Under the pieces are notes generated by a model that saw only the letters and a program-made list of their open reading frames with translations, had not been told where the DNA came from and made no database searches. Below, one piece after another: positions 1 through 7,801 of a stretch of 64,000 bases of DNA. The stretch lies in the NCBI GenBank assembly GCA_017656235.1, contig JACDOF010000006.1:89462-153461 (forward strand), read 5' to 3'. Made by a program: the position numbers and the translations under genes. Each line of letters begins with the position of its first letter. Position 1 is the stretch's first letter. The stretch is from Brevibacillus sp. (GTDB lineage: Bacteria > Bacillota > Bacilli > Brevibacillales > Brevibacillaceae).

Positions 1-129
1 CACCAACGAAATCCCCTCGTGTGCCGTCATCGCCTCACCGGTCACCCGAAAACCCGGCACGCGTTCGGCAAACTGTCTGTTTACCTCCAGCACCATCGGG
101 TCGTCCTCAATAATAACGATGGAGATCAA
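1..129 (-). CDS. Response regulator, N-terminal part (DctR/CitB type), cut by window edge
   Basis: Partial gene; only about the first 43 codons are present. The frame read from a TTG start at 129 gives a receiver-domain beginning, ISIVIIEDDPMVLEVN, with the paired acidic residues of the phosphorylation pocket. A strong GGAGG site lies just upstream inside the 3' end of the histidine kinase gene, and the two genes overlap by 23 bases, so they are probably translationally coupled. By neighbourhood it is the partner of the sensor kinase at 107-1747 and should control the TRAP transporter genes. The output domain is outside the window; family placement is inferred from the kinase. Confidence 0.75.
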   Translation of the reverse strand, partial: MISIVIIEDDPMVLEVNRQFAERVPGFRVTGEAMTAHEGISLV

Positions 130-1747
130 TCTCTTCACCTCCTCGCACAGGGAAAAAGGCAGGAGCCGGCAGATAAATGGAAAACGTGGTCCCTTCTTGT
201 GGTACGGAGTGTACTTCAATCGTTCCGTGCTGAAACTGCACGTACTGTCTTACCAGTGAAAGACCGATACCCTGTCCGCGCTCCCCCTTTGTCGTAAACC
301 CGTGCTCAAAAATCTTGTCACGAATTTCCTCAGGTATCCCCGAACCATTATCGCTCACTTCGATCTCCACGCCGTCTTCATTGCCTTCCAGGCGCAGTCT
401 GATTTCTCCGTTCCCCTGGCGATATCCGGCTGTGGCGTCAATTGCATTCTCCAGCAAGTTCCCGAGGATCACCAGCAAGTCGTGTACGGCCACATTTTCC
501 GGCAGCTTCGGCAGGCGGGAAGCGGGATCCAGGATCAGACGAACCCCCTGTTCGCGCGCCCGGCTCATCTTGCCAAGAATCAGGCCGGAGATGCTGTAGT
601 CGGCGATACGCTGGGTCAAAAAGCGGCTTTGCTCCTGCTGCTCTTCCGTAAACGTCATGATGCGTTCAATGGCCTCATCGTAGCGTTGAAGTTGAATCAG
701 ACCGGCAATGGTGTGCAGTTTGTTCATGTACTCATGGTTTTGCGCACGCAGCGCGTCCATGAACTTTTTAACACCCGTCAGTTCTTCAGCCAGTTTGTAC
801 AGCTCGGTGCGATCCTGGATGGTGGCAACAGCGCCGACGATCTGTTTGTCAACGACGATCGGCACGCGGCTGACCAGTACGATCGTATCGTTGACGTACT
901 GGATCTGCCGCTGGTGGCTCATCCCCTCCCGCATCAGCTGCGGCAGATGGCTCCCGGCAATCGCTTCGTTGATCGGTTTGCCGATTGCGTCTGCGGTAAT
1001 TCCCAAAAGCTGGGCAGCCTGATCGTTAAACACGGTGATCCGCTCTTTCTGGTCAATGGCAATGATCCCCTCACCGATTGATTGAATCAACGCCTCCCGC
1101 TCTTCCAAAAGACGGGCGATTTCCTCCGGCTCCATGTTGCGCATCTGCTTCTTGATTTTGTTCGCCAAAAGCCAGGCACCGACAAGACCGAGGCTTGTTC
1201 CGATAAACAGAGAGAGATAAAGATCGACGCGGTAATCACTCATAAACTTCAAAAAGGTAGGCACCATGATGCCTACCACGACTACTCCCAACTGTTTTCG
1301 CCCTTCTTCATCCATGACCGGCACAAAGGCGCGAATGGACTGGCCTTCCACGCCTACCGCTCGCGACAGGTAACTCTGCTCAGCCAGCGCGGGGCCCTCG
1401 TCACCGCCCTGAAAGACGGTGCCAATGCGCCCCTCCAGCGGGTGGGAGTAGCGCACCTTGTTCATGTCAAAGACGACGATGTAGTCAACTTTGGTCACCA
1501 GCCGGACACGTTCCGCGATCGGCTGGATGATCCGCCAACCGCTGACGGAGCTAAGCCCTTCGCGGATCGTGGGGGACTGCGCCAGCGACTGACCAATCGC
1601 CATGACCCGATTACCCAATTCCTGCTCATACGCTTTGGTTACCTTGCCCACGACGAGCAGGTTACCGCTGACCACAGCCAGCACGACGATGGCGGAGACA
1701 ACCACAGCGATCCGTGTACGCATGGTGATCGGCAGCAATCGCAACAC
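107..1747 (-). CDS. Sensor histidine kinase of the DctS/CitA/DcuS family
   Basis: 546 residues. Order of parts: a transmembrane helix near residues 10-32, an extracytoplasmic PAS/Cache-like sensor domain to about 165, a second membrane helix near 175-195, a cytoplasmic PAS domain (about 215-320), a SpoOB-type dimerisation helix with the phospho-acceptor in QNHEYMNKLHTIAGL, and a HATPase domain with N-box NLLENAIDA and G boxes DNGSGIP and GQGIGLSL. This architecture is typical of citrate and C4-dicarboxylate sensors. The start is GTG at 1747, or TTG three bases on, behind a GGGGGG-type site. It follows the TRAP transporter genes in the same direction, so the likely ligand is a dicarboxylate or related organic acid. 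Confidence 0.9.
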   Translation of the reverse strand: MLRLLPITMRTRIAVVVSAIVVLAVVSGNLLVVGKVTKAYEQELGNRVMAIGQSLAQSPTIREGLSSVSGWRIIQPIAERVRLVTKVDYIVVFDMNKVRYSHPLEGRIGTVFQGGDEGPALAEQSYLSRAVGVEGQSIRAFVPVMDEEGRKQLGVVVVGIMVPTFLKFMSDYRVDLYLSLFIGTSLGLVGAWLLANKIKKQMRNMEPEEIARLLEEREALIQSIGEGIIAIDQKERITVFNDQAAQLLGITADAIGKPINEAIAGSHLPQLMREGMSHQRQIQYVNDTIVLVSRVPIVVDKQIVGAVATIQDRTELYKLAEELTGVKKFMDALRAQNHEYMNKLHTIAGLIQLQRYDEAIERIMTFTEEQQEQSRFLTQRIADYSISGLILGKMSRAREQGVRLILDPASRLPKLPENVAVHDLLVILGNLLENAIDATAGYRQGNGEIRLRLEGNEDGVEIEVSDNGSGIPEEIRDKIFEHGFTTKGERGQGIGLSLVRQYVQFQHGTIEVHSVPQEGTTFSIYLPAPAFFPVRGGEEIDLHRYY

Positions 1748-1785
1748 AGTTCCCCCCTATCTGGATGACAGCCCTTTTTTTCCGG

Positions 1786-3057
1786 TTACTTGACAAACTG
1801 GGTCAGGTAAAGCGACAGATCCGGCCAGACGACGATAACGGCCAGGACCAGCACCATCATCGCAATAAACGGCGCCACCCCGCGCACAACTGTTTCCAGT
1901 TTTTCCTTGGCGATGCCGCTTACCACAAACAGGTTGAGCCCGACCGGCGGCGTAATCATCGCCAGCTCCATGTTGACAGTCATGATGACCGCAAAGTGGA
2001 TCGGATCAATGCCCATCTGTTTGATGATGGGCAGGAAGATTGGCAGGGTGATCAGGATAATCGCCACCGATTCAAGGAATGTTCCCAAGATAAAGAATAA
2101 TATATTGGCTGCGATCAGAAAAACCCATTTGTTGGACACACTTTGCGAGATCCACTCCGCCACGTGCTGAGGTACCTGGGCGTTGGTCAGGTAAAGCGCG
2201 AAGACCATTGCCGCGGCGATGATGAAAAAGATCATCGCGCTGGTGTTTACCGTTTCTTTGACGATCTGACGGAAATCAGCCCACTTCATCTCCCGGTAAA
2301 CGAACAGGGAAATGATCAGGGCGTAAAGGGCGGAAACGACCGACGCTTCCGTCGGCGTGGCCACACCGGTGTAAATGCTGCCGAGGATGATTACCGGCAA
2401 AAGCGCTCCCCAGATCGCCTTGATGGAAGCGGCGATTCGCTCGTTCCAGCTTGCCTTTTCCATCCGGCCGTACCCGCGTCTGCGGGCGACGATGATGGCC
2501 GACGCCACCAGAACGACGCCAAGGAAAATTCCCGGCAGCACACCCGCCATAAACAGCTTGCCAATCGACTCCTCCGCCACCGTACCGTAGATGATCAGCG
2601 GAATGGACGGCGGAATCAGAATGCCCAACGTACCCGACGCAGCCACCAGTCCCATCGCATACTTTTTGTCGTAACCGGCATTCACCATTCCGGGAATCAT
2701 GATGGAACCAATGGCTGCTGCCGTAGCCGGGCTGGAGCCGGAAATCGCGGCAAACAACATGCAGGCCAGGATGGTGACAACTGACAATCCTCCCGGCAGA
2801 TGGCCGACCCAGGAGCGGAGACACTCGATCAGATACTTGGAGATGCCCCCTCTGGCCATGATGATCCCGGCGAAGACGAAGCCCGGAATGGCCATCAGGG
2901 TCGTCGCGTCCAGCGCAGCAAAAATGCGCTGCGGTATGGTGTACATCGTAAACCCTTGCTGCCACAAAACAAAGATGGTGGATAAGGCCAGGCTGACAAA
3001 AATCGGCACGCGCAGCAGCAGCAGAACGGCAAACAAACCAAACAGAAGCAGTGTCAT
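1786..3057 (-). CDS. dctM: TRAP transporter large membrane subunit DctM
   Basis: 423 residues, the usual DctM length, with about 12 hydrophobic segments. It contains the family segment FAAISGSSPATAAAIGSIMIP and the TPTEASVVSALYA repeat of DctM permeases. It forms the sodium-driven channel subunit of a tripartite ATP-independent periplasmic-type transporter. Its ATG overlaps the TGA of dctQ (ATGA), so the two membrane subunits are coupled. Substrate cannot be read from the sequence; organic acids such as C4-dicarboxylates are likely given the linked sensor kinase. Confidence 0.93.
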   Translation of the reverse strand: MTLLLFGLFAVLLLLRVPIFVSLALSTIFVLWQQGFTMYTIPQRIFAALDATTLMAIPGFVFAGIIMARGGISKYLIECLRSWVGHLPGGLSVVTILACMLFAAISGSSPATAAAIGSIMIPGMVNAGYDKKYAMGLVAASGTLGILIPPSIPLIIYGTVAEESIGKLFMAGVLPGIFLGVVLVASAIIVARRRGYGRMEKASWNERIAASIKAIWGALLPVIILGSIYTGVATPTEASVVSALYALIISLFVYREMKWADFRQIVKETVNTSAMIFFIIAAAMVFALYLTNAQVPQHVAEWISQSVSNKWVFLIAANILFFILGTFLESVAIILITLPIFLPIIKQMGIDPIHFAVIMTVNMELAMITPPVGLNLFVVSGIAKEKLETVVRGVAPFIAMMVLVLAVIVVWPDLSLYLTQFVK

Positions 3058-3554
3058 CAGTGCCCTCCTCCCTTCTGCTGCTCCTCACCGTGTTTGATCG
3101 CGTGGTACAGCTTCTGTGCAAAACGCAGCCCCAGCATCACGCCGGCCAGCGGCAGAATCAAATAGACAATCCACAGCGGCACGCCAACATCGGTCGATAC
3201 CTGGCCGCTGGCCAAGCGCGCCATCACCAGCACCCAGCCGTTGTACGCAAGAAACAGACTGAACAAAATACCGGCGATGCTGGCAAAGATATTGGCCAGT
3301 TTCTTGAGCGGTTTGGGAAACTTTTCGTACAAAAGGTCTACGGAGATGTGGTGATTATCGCGAAGGGCCATGCTTCCTCCGATCAGAATGCCCCAGATGA
3401 CGAAGTATTTAAAGATTTCATCCACCCACGCCTGCGGTGCGTTCATGAAGTAGCGCATGAATACACCGTACAGGGAAATGGACAGACCAATCAGCAGCAG
3501 CGATCCGGAGAGAATTTCTTCCAGATAGCCCCACCATTTCTTGATTGCGCTCAC
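3057..3554 (-). CDS. dctQ: TRAP transporter small membrane subunit DctQ
   Basis: 165 residues with four predicted membrane helices (about 16-36, 47-65, 87-105, 125-145). The AWVDEIFKYFVIWGILIGGS stretch matches the DctQ family pattern. The start is GTG at 3554 behind GGAGG with an 8-base spacer. The gene lies between the binding protein and dctM, the standard TRAP order P-Q-M. A hairpin separates it from dctP upstream. Confidence 0.9.
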   Translation of the reverse strand: MSAIKKWWGYLEEILSGSLLLIGLSISLYGVFMRYFMNAPQAWVDEIFKYFVIWGILIGGSMALRDNHHISVDLLYEKFPKPLKKLANIFASIAGILFSLFLAYNGWVLVMARLASGQVSTDVGVPLWIVYLILPLAGVMLGLRFAQKLYHAIKHGEEQQKGGGH

Positions 3555-3622
3555 AGGTGCTTCCTCCCTCGTTCACAGCAAATCCTGTCTCATTGACGTT
3601 TCTCGGTAGCGTTGAAGGAAAG

Positions 3623-3646
3623 AACGCGGAACGTCTGTTCCGCGTT
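3623..3646 (-). promoter_or_regulatory. Intercistronic stem-loop between dctP and dctQ
   Basis: Perfect 10-base inverted repeat (AACGCGGAAC with GTTCCGCGTT) and a 4-base loop, with no long U tract after it on the minus strand. Such stem-loops often protect the abundant binding-protein mRNA and lower expression of the membrane genes. That role is inference. Confidence 0.55.
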
Positions 3647-3676
3647 CGGTCTGGCGTCCGGTCGGCGATCATCTGG

Positions 3677-4711
3677 TTACTTCAGTGCTTTGACCCCGTC
3701 AATGTACTCTCTGCCAATCACTTCGGCAAACTCCTCATAGACAGGTTCAAACGCCTTTCTGAAGGCCTCACGGTCTTCCTCGGTCAGTTCGGTTACCTCC
3801 ATGCCTGCATTTTTCAGGTTTTCAAAGCTTTGCTGATCCAGTTCGACCGCCAGCTGACGTTCGTACTCGGTCGCTTCCTGCATCGCCTCGCTGAGTGCCG
3901 TTCTGATGTCGTCCGGCAGCCCATCCCAGAACGATTTGTTTACCAGGACTACGTAGTCCAGACGGCCGTGTTGGCTAACAGTCAGGTACTTCTGCACCTC
4001 TGCGTATTTTTGGGTGTCAATGTTGTTAAAGGTATTCTCCTGCCCGTCGACCGTGCCCTGCTGCAGTGCGGTGTACGTTTCCCCGAACGGGATCGTCGCG
4101 GCACCGGCACCCAGAGCTTTAAACTGTGCCTCCAGCACTTTTCCGGCTTGTGTGCGGAACTTCAGTCCGGCAAAATCCTCCGGCCGCTTCAACGGGTGTT
4201 TGTTGTTGGTAAAGTTCTTGAAACCGTTTTCCCACATGGCCAAGCCGAGAAATCCCTGCGGCTCCAGTGTCTGCATCAGCTTTTTGCCCAACTCGCCGTC
4301 CCAGAACTTAAGCACCGCATCACGGCTGTTAAACAGGAACGGCATGTCGACGATCTGGAATGATGGAACGAACCCGACCAGTTTGGTCACCGACGGCGCT
4401 ACCATTTGAACGTTGTTGGCCTGCAGCGCCTCCATCTCTTCTTTGTCCCCGTAGAGCTGGGAAGATGGGAATACCTCAACCTTGACCCGGTTGTTGGTCT
4501 TCTGTGCCGCCAGTTCGGCAAACTTTTGCGCCGCCTTGCCTTTCGGGCTGTCCGGCGTCGTGACGTGCGAGAACTTCAGCACAATCTGTTCACCTTCCGC
4601 AGCCTGGCCGCCGCCTCCGCCGGTTGGCGTGCCGCAACCTGCCGCCGTCAGGACAAACGCTGCAGAAAGCACGGCGAGAAGTGTGCGTTTTACCCAAGTT
4701 CCTTTCTTCAT
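3677..4711 (-). CDS. dctP: TRAP transporter solute-binding lipoprotein DctP
   Basis: 344 residues. A lipoprotein signal ends in the lipobox TAAGC (Cys at about residue 26), followed by a Gly-rich linker. The mature part has the DctP features KFSHVTTPDSPKGKAAQKFAE and GQENTFNNI and the conserved Arg in LKFRTQAGKV that binds the substrate carboxylate. It is anchored outside the membrane and delivers solute to DctQM. ATG start with GAGGGGG at a 9-base spacing. It lies directly downstream of a second TRAP binding protein. Confidence 0.92.
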   Translation of the reverse strand: MKKGTWVKRTLLAVLSAAFVLTAAGCGTPTGGGGGQAAEGEQIVLKFSHVTTPDSPKGKAAQKFAELAAQKTNNRVKVEVFPSSQLYGDKEEMEALQANNVQMVAPSVTKLVGFVPSFQIVDMPFLFNSRDAVLKFWDGELGKKLMQTLEPQGFLGLAMWENGFKNFTNNKHPLKRPEDFAGLKFRTQAGKVLEAQFKALGAGAATIPFGETYTALQQGTVDGQENTFNNIDTQKYAEVQKYLTVSQHGRLDYVVLVNKSFWDGLPDDIRTALSEAMQEATEYERQLAVELDQQSFENLKNAGMEVTELTEEDREAFRKAFEPVYEEFAEVIGREYIDGVKALK

Positions 4712-4743
4712 CAGATGTTCCCCCTCATTTTTGATGTTGTTAT

Positions 4744-5802
4744 CTATGGATGCAAGTTTTCCTCAATGGCACTCAAGCCGAGTGCTTTGACGAAAACCGG
4801 ATCCCATCTCGTCAGTTCACTTTTGTACAGCGGCTTGAACACTTGCTGCCACCGCACTCTGTCGGACGAGGTCAGCTCCGTGATGTTTATACAATCGCAT
4901 GCCTTGATGTACCCGAGCTGCTCCTTGTTGATCTGATCGGCCACCTGCCGTTCCCAGATCGTCACTTCCCGGATCGTTTCCACCAGCACCTGGCGGATTT
5001 CTTGCGGCAGTCGGTCGTAAAACTGACGATTCATCAACACCAGATAGCCGAGATAGCCGTGGTTGCTGATCGTCAGGTGATCCTGCACCAGATGAAAACG
5101 CTTGGTGTAGATGTTGGAAATGGTGTTTTCCTGACCATCCAACTGCCCCTTTTCCAGTGCCAGGTAGACATCGTTAAACGACATTTCCACCGGCTTGGCA
5201 CCAAGCATGGTAAACTGCTTGCTGAGCACTTCGGACGGCATGATCCGCACGGTCATCCCCTTCATGTCGGATGGTTGGCGAATCGGTCCAAGCGAACTGG
5301 TAAGCTGTTTGAAAGCATTGTCCCAATAAGCCAGGGGCACCAAACCTTTTCGTTCGATCATTCCGGCCAGCCGTCGACCGGCCTCACCGTCCAAAGCGCG
5401 GTGGTATTCATCCAGGGACGAATAGAGAAAGGGCAGATCAAACGCCTCCACTTCCGGAACAAGCTCGGACAGTTTGGACAAGCTGGGCGCAATCATCTGA
5501 ATATAGCCCTCTTGAAGCGCTTTCAGTTCCTCGTAATCACTGTACAGAGAACCATTTGCAAACACCTGCACTTCAACGCGGCCGCCGGTTCGTTCCTTCA
5601 TCAGCGCGGCAAACCGCCTCGCGGCCTGACCCTTGGGTGTGTCTTCACCAACTACGTGGGAAAAACGGATGATCAGTTTTTCTTCTTCACTCACCTGCTC
5701 GTAATCAATTGCCTGTCTGCCGCAGGAGGCAAGAAGGAGTGCCGCAAGAAGGAGCAGGAAGGGTGTCGTGCGGAAGCGTTTGCAAGCATCTGCTACTTGC
5801 AT
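4744..5802 (-). CDS. Second DctP-family binding lipoprotein, possible DctB-like co-sensor
   Basis: 352 residues. Signal with lipobox LASC, then a full DctP fold: IIRFSHVVGEDTPKGQAARR, GLVPLAYWDNAFKQLT, MTVRIMP and GQLDGQENTISNI. It is a paralogue of the next gene, dctP, but is clearly divergent from it. It is first in an operon running dctP2-dctP-dctQ-dctM-kinase-regulator. In B. subtilis the binding protein DctB is needed for signalling through DctS/DctR; a second binding protein beside a matching kinase suggests the same split between sensing and transport. It could equally be a second transport protein with different specificity. Confidence 0.85.
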   Translation of the reverse strand: MQVADACKRFRTTPFLLLLAALLLASCGRQAIDYEQVSEEEKLIIRFSHVVGEDTPKGQAARRFAALMKERTGGRVEVQVFANGSLYSDYEELKALQEGYIQMIAPSLSKLSELVPEVEAFDLPFLYSSLDEYHRALDGEAGRRLAGMIERKGLVPLAYWDNAFKQLTSSLGPIRQPSDMKGMTVRIMPSEVLSKQFTMLGAKPVEMSFNDVYLALEKGQLDGQENTISNIYTKRFHLVQDHLTISNHGYLGYLVLMNRQFYDRLPQEIRQVLVETIREVTIWERQVADQINKEQLGYIKACDCINITELTSSDRVRWQQVFKPLYKSELTRWDPVFVKALGLSAIEENLHP

Positions 5803-5827
5803 CGCGCAACGCTCCTTTCTGGGTATT

Positions 5828-5856
5828 ACTATATCGCGTTCAAGAATTGTTCACAA
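5828..5856 (-). promoter_or_regulatory. Sigma-A-like promoter of the TRAP/two-component operon
   Basis: On the minus strand TTGTGA, 17 bases, TATAGT. The -35 sits in the near-palindrome AATTGT-tc-ACAATT. Two direct TTTTTGGTC copies lie just upstream (about 5873-5892) and are candidate regulator sites. The operon's first start codon is at 5802. Confidence 0.5.
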
Positions 5857-5946
5857 TTTTTGTCCATATTGTTCTTTTTGGTCTTTTTGGTCTGGAAAAA
5901 CGGTTGCTGAACGCGCTGGTTACAGCCAGATTGCAGACAACATGTC

Positions 5947-6565
5947 GTGAATGCGAGTGGGGCGTTTTTCGCGCTCACTTCCGGTGGCCAATCGGCGCAG
6001 AAGCAGTACAGGACCGCTTCACGACGATCCGCAGGGGCAGCGGCAAAACGAAGACCCGCTGCCGACGTGATGCTGTTGCCGCTGCGATTTCCCTGCGGAT
6101 ACGTTGTTTCGCTGGCAGGTTGGCCAAACCGTTCGCTGGCGAAAAACCGCCCGCACTCGTTCCCAAGCGTGAGAAAGCTGTGCAACTCAACCAGTACCGT
6201 TTGATACTCTGTTCGCCACAAGATGCCTCCGACAACACTTCAGATTGAATACTAGCGAGTTCAGACAGGAGAGCGGCCATTTTCCAAATGAACGACTTGG
6301 CCAACCATCCAAGCGGAGCAAGCCCCGAAGCGGGGCCGTACGGGCGCAACATGGACAAACAGCGCAGCAGCGCTGCTTTTGCGCCCGCCCGCTTCGGGAT
6401 GGCGAAGCGGACAGTCCAACCCCATTGGAGGTTGGCAACGGAGTAAGGAGAGGAAAATGGCCGCCTCCTCCTATCCAAACACTTTGTCTGAACGTTGCCG
6501 CCGCTCTCAGAGGAGCGGTGTTTCAGGCTGCACGTGAATGCGAGTGGGGCGTTTTTCGCGCTCAC
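5947..6565. repeat. Non-coding block bounded by two identical 32-bp direct repeats
   Basis: A 32-base sequence (begins GTGAATGCGAG, ends TCGCGCTCAC) occurs at 5947-5978 and again, identical and in the same orientation, at 6534-6565. Its own ends are an imperfect inverted repeat (8 of 10 bases). The roughly 555 bases between are GC-rich with small internal palindromes. Open frames in it on both strands have odd composition and no family resemblance. No transposase is seen. It may be a small non-autonomous repeat element or an intergenic repeat typical of the species. Confidence 0.55.
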
Positions 6566-6593
6566 AAAAAAACTCAGTCCCCATTGGACTGAG
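6566..6593 (-). terminator. Intrinsic terminator
   Basis: Perfect 8-base stem CTCAGTCC/GGACTGAG with a 5-base loop, followed on the minus strand by seven T. It ends the two-gene unit at 6574-7112 and overlaps the stop codon of the small gene. Confidence 0.85.
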
Positions 6594-6765
6594 AGATTCG
6601 TTTCTCCATCAATCGCCGCACGACATCGGTTGGCGTCCAGCAGCGAAAGCGGTATTCCGGGCGTGTCTCATAGGTGAGCCTGGCACAGCGGTAGCGCGTA
6701 TGTCCTCTCTCCTTTTCCACCCGGAAGTGTTGACACGTGGCACAACAGTGAAACGGAGTGTTCAG
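6574..6765 (-). CDS. Small cysteine-rich protein of unknown function, CTG start
   Basis: 63 residues read from a CTG codon whose CTGA overlaps the stop of the preceding gene, the same 4-base coupling used elsewhere here with ATGA. The product begins MNTPFHCCATCQHFRVEKE and continues through RYRCARLTYETRPEYRFRCW, so four or five cysteines in CxxC-like spacing suggest a metal-binding fold. I do not recognise a named family. No ATG, GTG or TTG lies upstream of the cysteines in this frame. The reading frame up to the terminator hairpin and the preserved Cys pattern argue that it is a real gene. Confidence 0.6.
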   Translation of the reverse strand: MNTPFHCCATCQHFRVEKERGHTRYRCARLTYETRPEYRFRCWTPTDVVRRLMEKRISQSNGD

Positions 6766-7112
6766 TTGGGCTCATTCCTTCCCATCAGCCGGTATCGATT
6801 TCGGGCGATCCAGGCATACCCTTTTTCACCAAGCGTACTCATCCCCGGCAGGTACAACAGCGGCTGAAGAAAGACCAGCCAGGTATATCCGAGCAGCACG
6901 CGGGTAGCGTAGAAGCCATAGAAGCGAGCACCGTCCGGTTTCTCAACGGACATCGTCTCGCCGCAGTGGCTGCCGTCCAGCCCGCAGGCAGGTGCCTCCG
7001 CGTAATGGCGCCACAGCACTGCCTTTGGATCGCGGGCCAGCCGCATATACCATCTCCTGAGCCGCTGGCAGAGCGTACAGTTGCGATCATAATACACGAT
7101 CACCGGTTTCAT
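6762..7112 (-). CDS. Thiol-disulfide oxidoreductase, DCC (DUF393) family
   Basis: 116 residues from ATG at 7112, chosen because GGGAAGGGGAAG lies just upstream and the product then begins with the family N-terminus MKPVIVYYDRNCTLCQR. The DxxCxxC motif is the signature of DCC proteins, small thioredoxin-like proteins similar to B. subtilis YuxK. A hydrophobic stretch near residues 70-90 is usual for the family. The exact substrate is unknown. It is followed by the overlapping small Cys-rich gene and a terminator. Confidence 0.85.
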   Translation of the reverse strand: MKPVIVYYDRNCTLCQRLRRWYMRLARDPKAVLWRHYAEAPACGLDGSHCGETMSVEKPDGARFYGFYATRVLLGYTWLVFLQPLLYLPGMSTLGEKGYAWIARNRYRLMGRNEPN

Positions 7113-7193
7113 CGCTTCCCCTTCTTTCCCTAGACGTTGAAGCCGCCGGCGCCACACTCTGCTGCTCCCCTCCATTATCTCCCGAAATAACAG

Positions 7194-7646
7194 TTATTTC
7201 AACCGTTTGGCCGCTTCTGTTCCCAGCTTCCGCAGCAGCGCAATCGCCTGCTTTTTCTCCTGCTCATCCAATCCGCTGACGGCGAGTCGGATCACTTCGG
7301 CGTGAGTTGGGAATATCTGTTCCATCAGGGAGCGTCCTTTCTGCGTAAGTGTGGCGTGCGTGACCCGCCGGTCTTTGGGGCAGGGTTCACGAATCAGCAT
7401 GCCGTTCTTCTCCAACTTATCGATTACATAGGTGACGCTTCCGCTCGCCAACAGGATGCTGGCCCCGATCTGCTGCAGCGGCTGCGGTCCCTTGTGGTAC
7501 AACAGTTCCAGTACGGCGAATTCAGTCGGATGAAGACCGTGTGATTTAATGTCACGCAGCGAGTGTTCCGTTACGCTGCGATAAGCGCGTGAAAAAACGC
7601 GGTACAGGTGGAGTGCCTGCTCCGTCTCACGACTGGTTTCTGTCAT
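7194..7646 (-). CDS. MarR-family repressor, MhqR-like
   Basis: 150 residues with a central winged helix: LHPTEFAVLELLYHKGP, then the recognition helix region LLASGSVTYVIDKLEKNGML and the wing REPCPKDRRVTHATLT. It is divergent from the quinone reductase gene at 7802, the arrangement of repressors that sense quinones or electrophiles such as MhqR. The divergent promoter carries an ATCTCG...CGAGAT operator resembling MhqR boxes. ATG start behind AAGGGGG. Confidence 0.85.
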   Translation of the reverse strand: MTETSRETEQALHLYRVFSRAYRSVTEHSLRDIKSHGLHPTEFAVLELLYHKGPQPLQQIGASILLASGSVTYVIDKLEKNGMLIREPCPKDRRVTHATLTQKGRSLMEQIFPTHAEVIRLAVSGLDEQEKKQAIALLRKLGTEAAKRLK

Positions 7647-7725
7647 GGTATCCCCCTTGGCTTATGAATACATCTGTTTGAGATGATCTTACTGAATACG
7701 GCCCCCATCGTCAAACACTCCCCGC

Positions 7726-7754
7726 TTGACGATTGAAAGAAGATACCTCATAAT
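7726..7754 (+). promoter_or_regulatory. Sigma-A promoter of the quinone reductase gene
   Basis: TTGACG, 17 bases, CATAAT. The predicted start falls near 7761, inside the operator, and a GGAGGG site precedes the ATG at 7802. Confidence 0.7.
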
Positions 7755-7755
7755 T

Positions 7756-7786
7756 ATCTCGAATTCAAAATATACGAAACCGAGAT
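7756..7786. promoter_or_regulatory. Probable MhqR/MarR operator
   Basis: Inverted repeat ATCTCG at 7756-7761 and CGAGAT at 7781-7786, with a GAATTC palindrome beginning at 7761. It sits just downstream of the -10, so a bound repressor would block initiation. The MhqR consensus of B. subtilis also uses ATCTCGAATTC-type sequence. Confidence 0.6.
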
Positions 7787-7801
7787 ATGGAGGGATTTCC
7801 G

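Noticed and set aside
1082..1768. Long plus-strand open frame opposite the histidine kinase
   Set aside because: It is antisense to a complete, motif-rich kinase gene and its translation is rich in His/Arg/Gln with no family pattern; typical shadow frame. The same reasoning removes the many other opposite-strand frames, for example at 3545-4363, 4750-5910, 11683-12855 and 16404-17369.
5975..6565. 196-codon minus-strand frame in the repeat block
   Set aside because: It starts inside the 32-bp repeat, overlaps frames on both strands, has unusual composition and no ribosome site. More likely produced by the repetitive GC-rich DNA.
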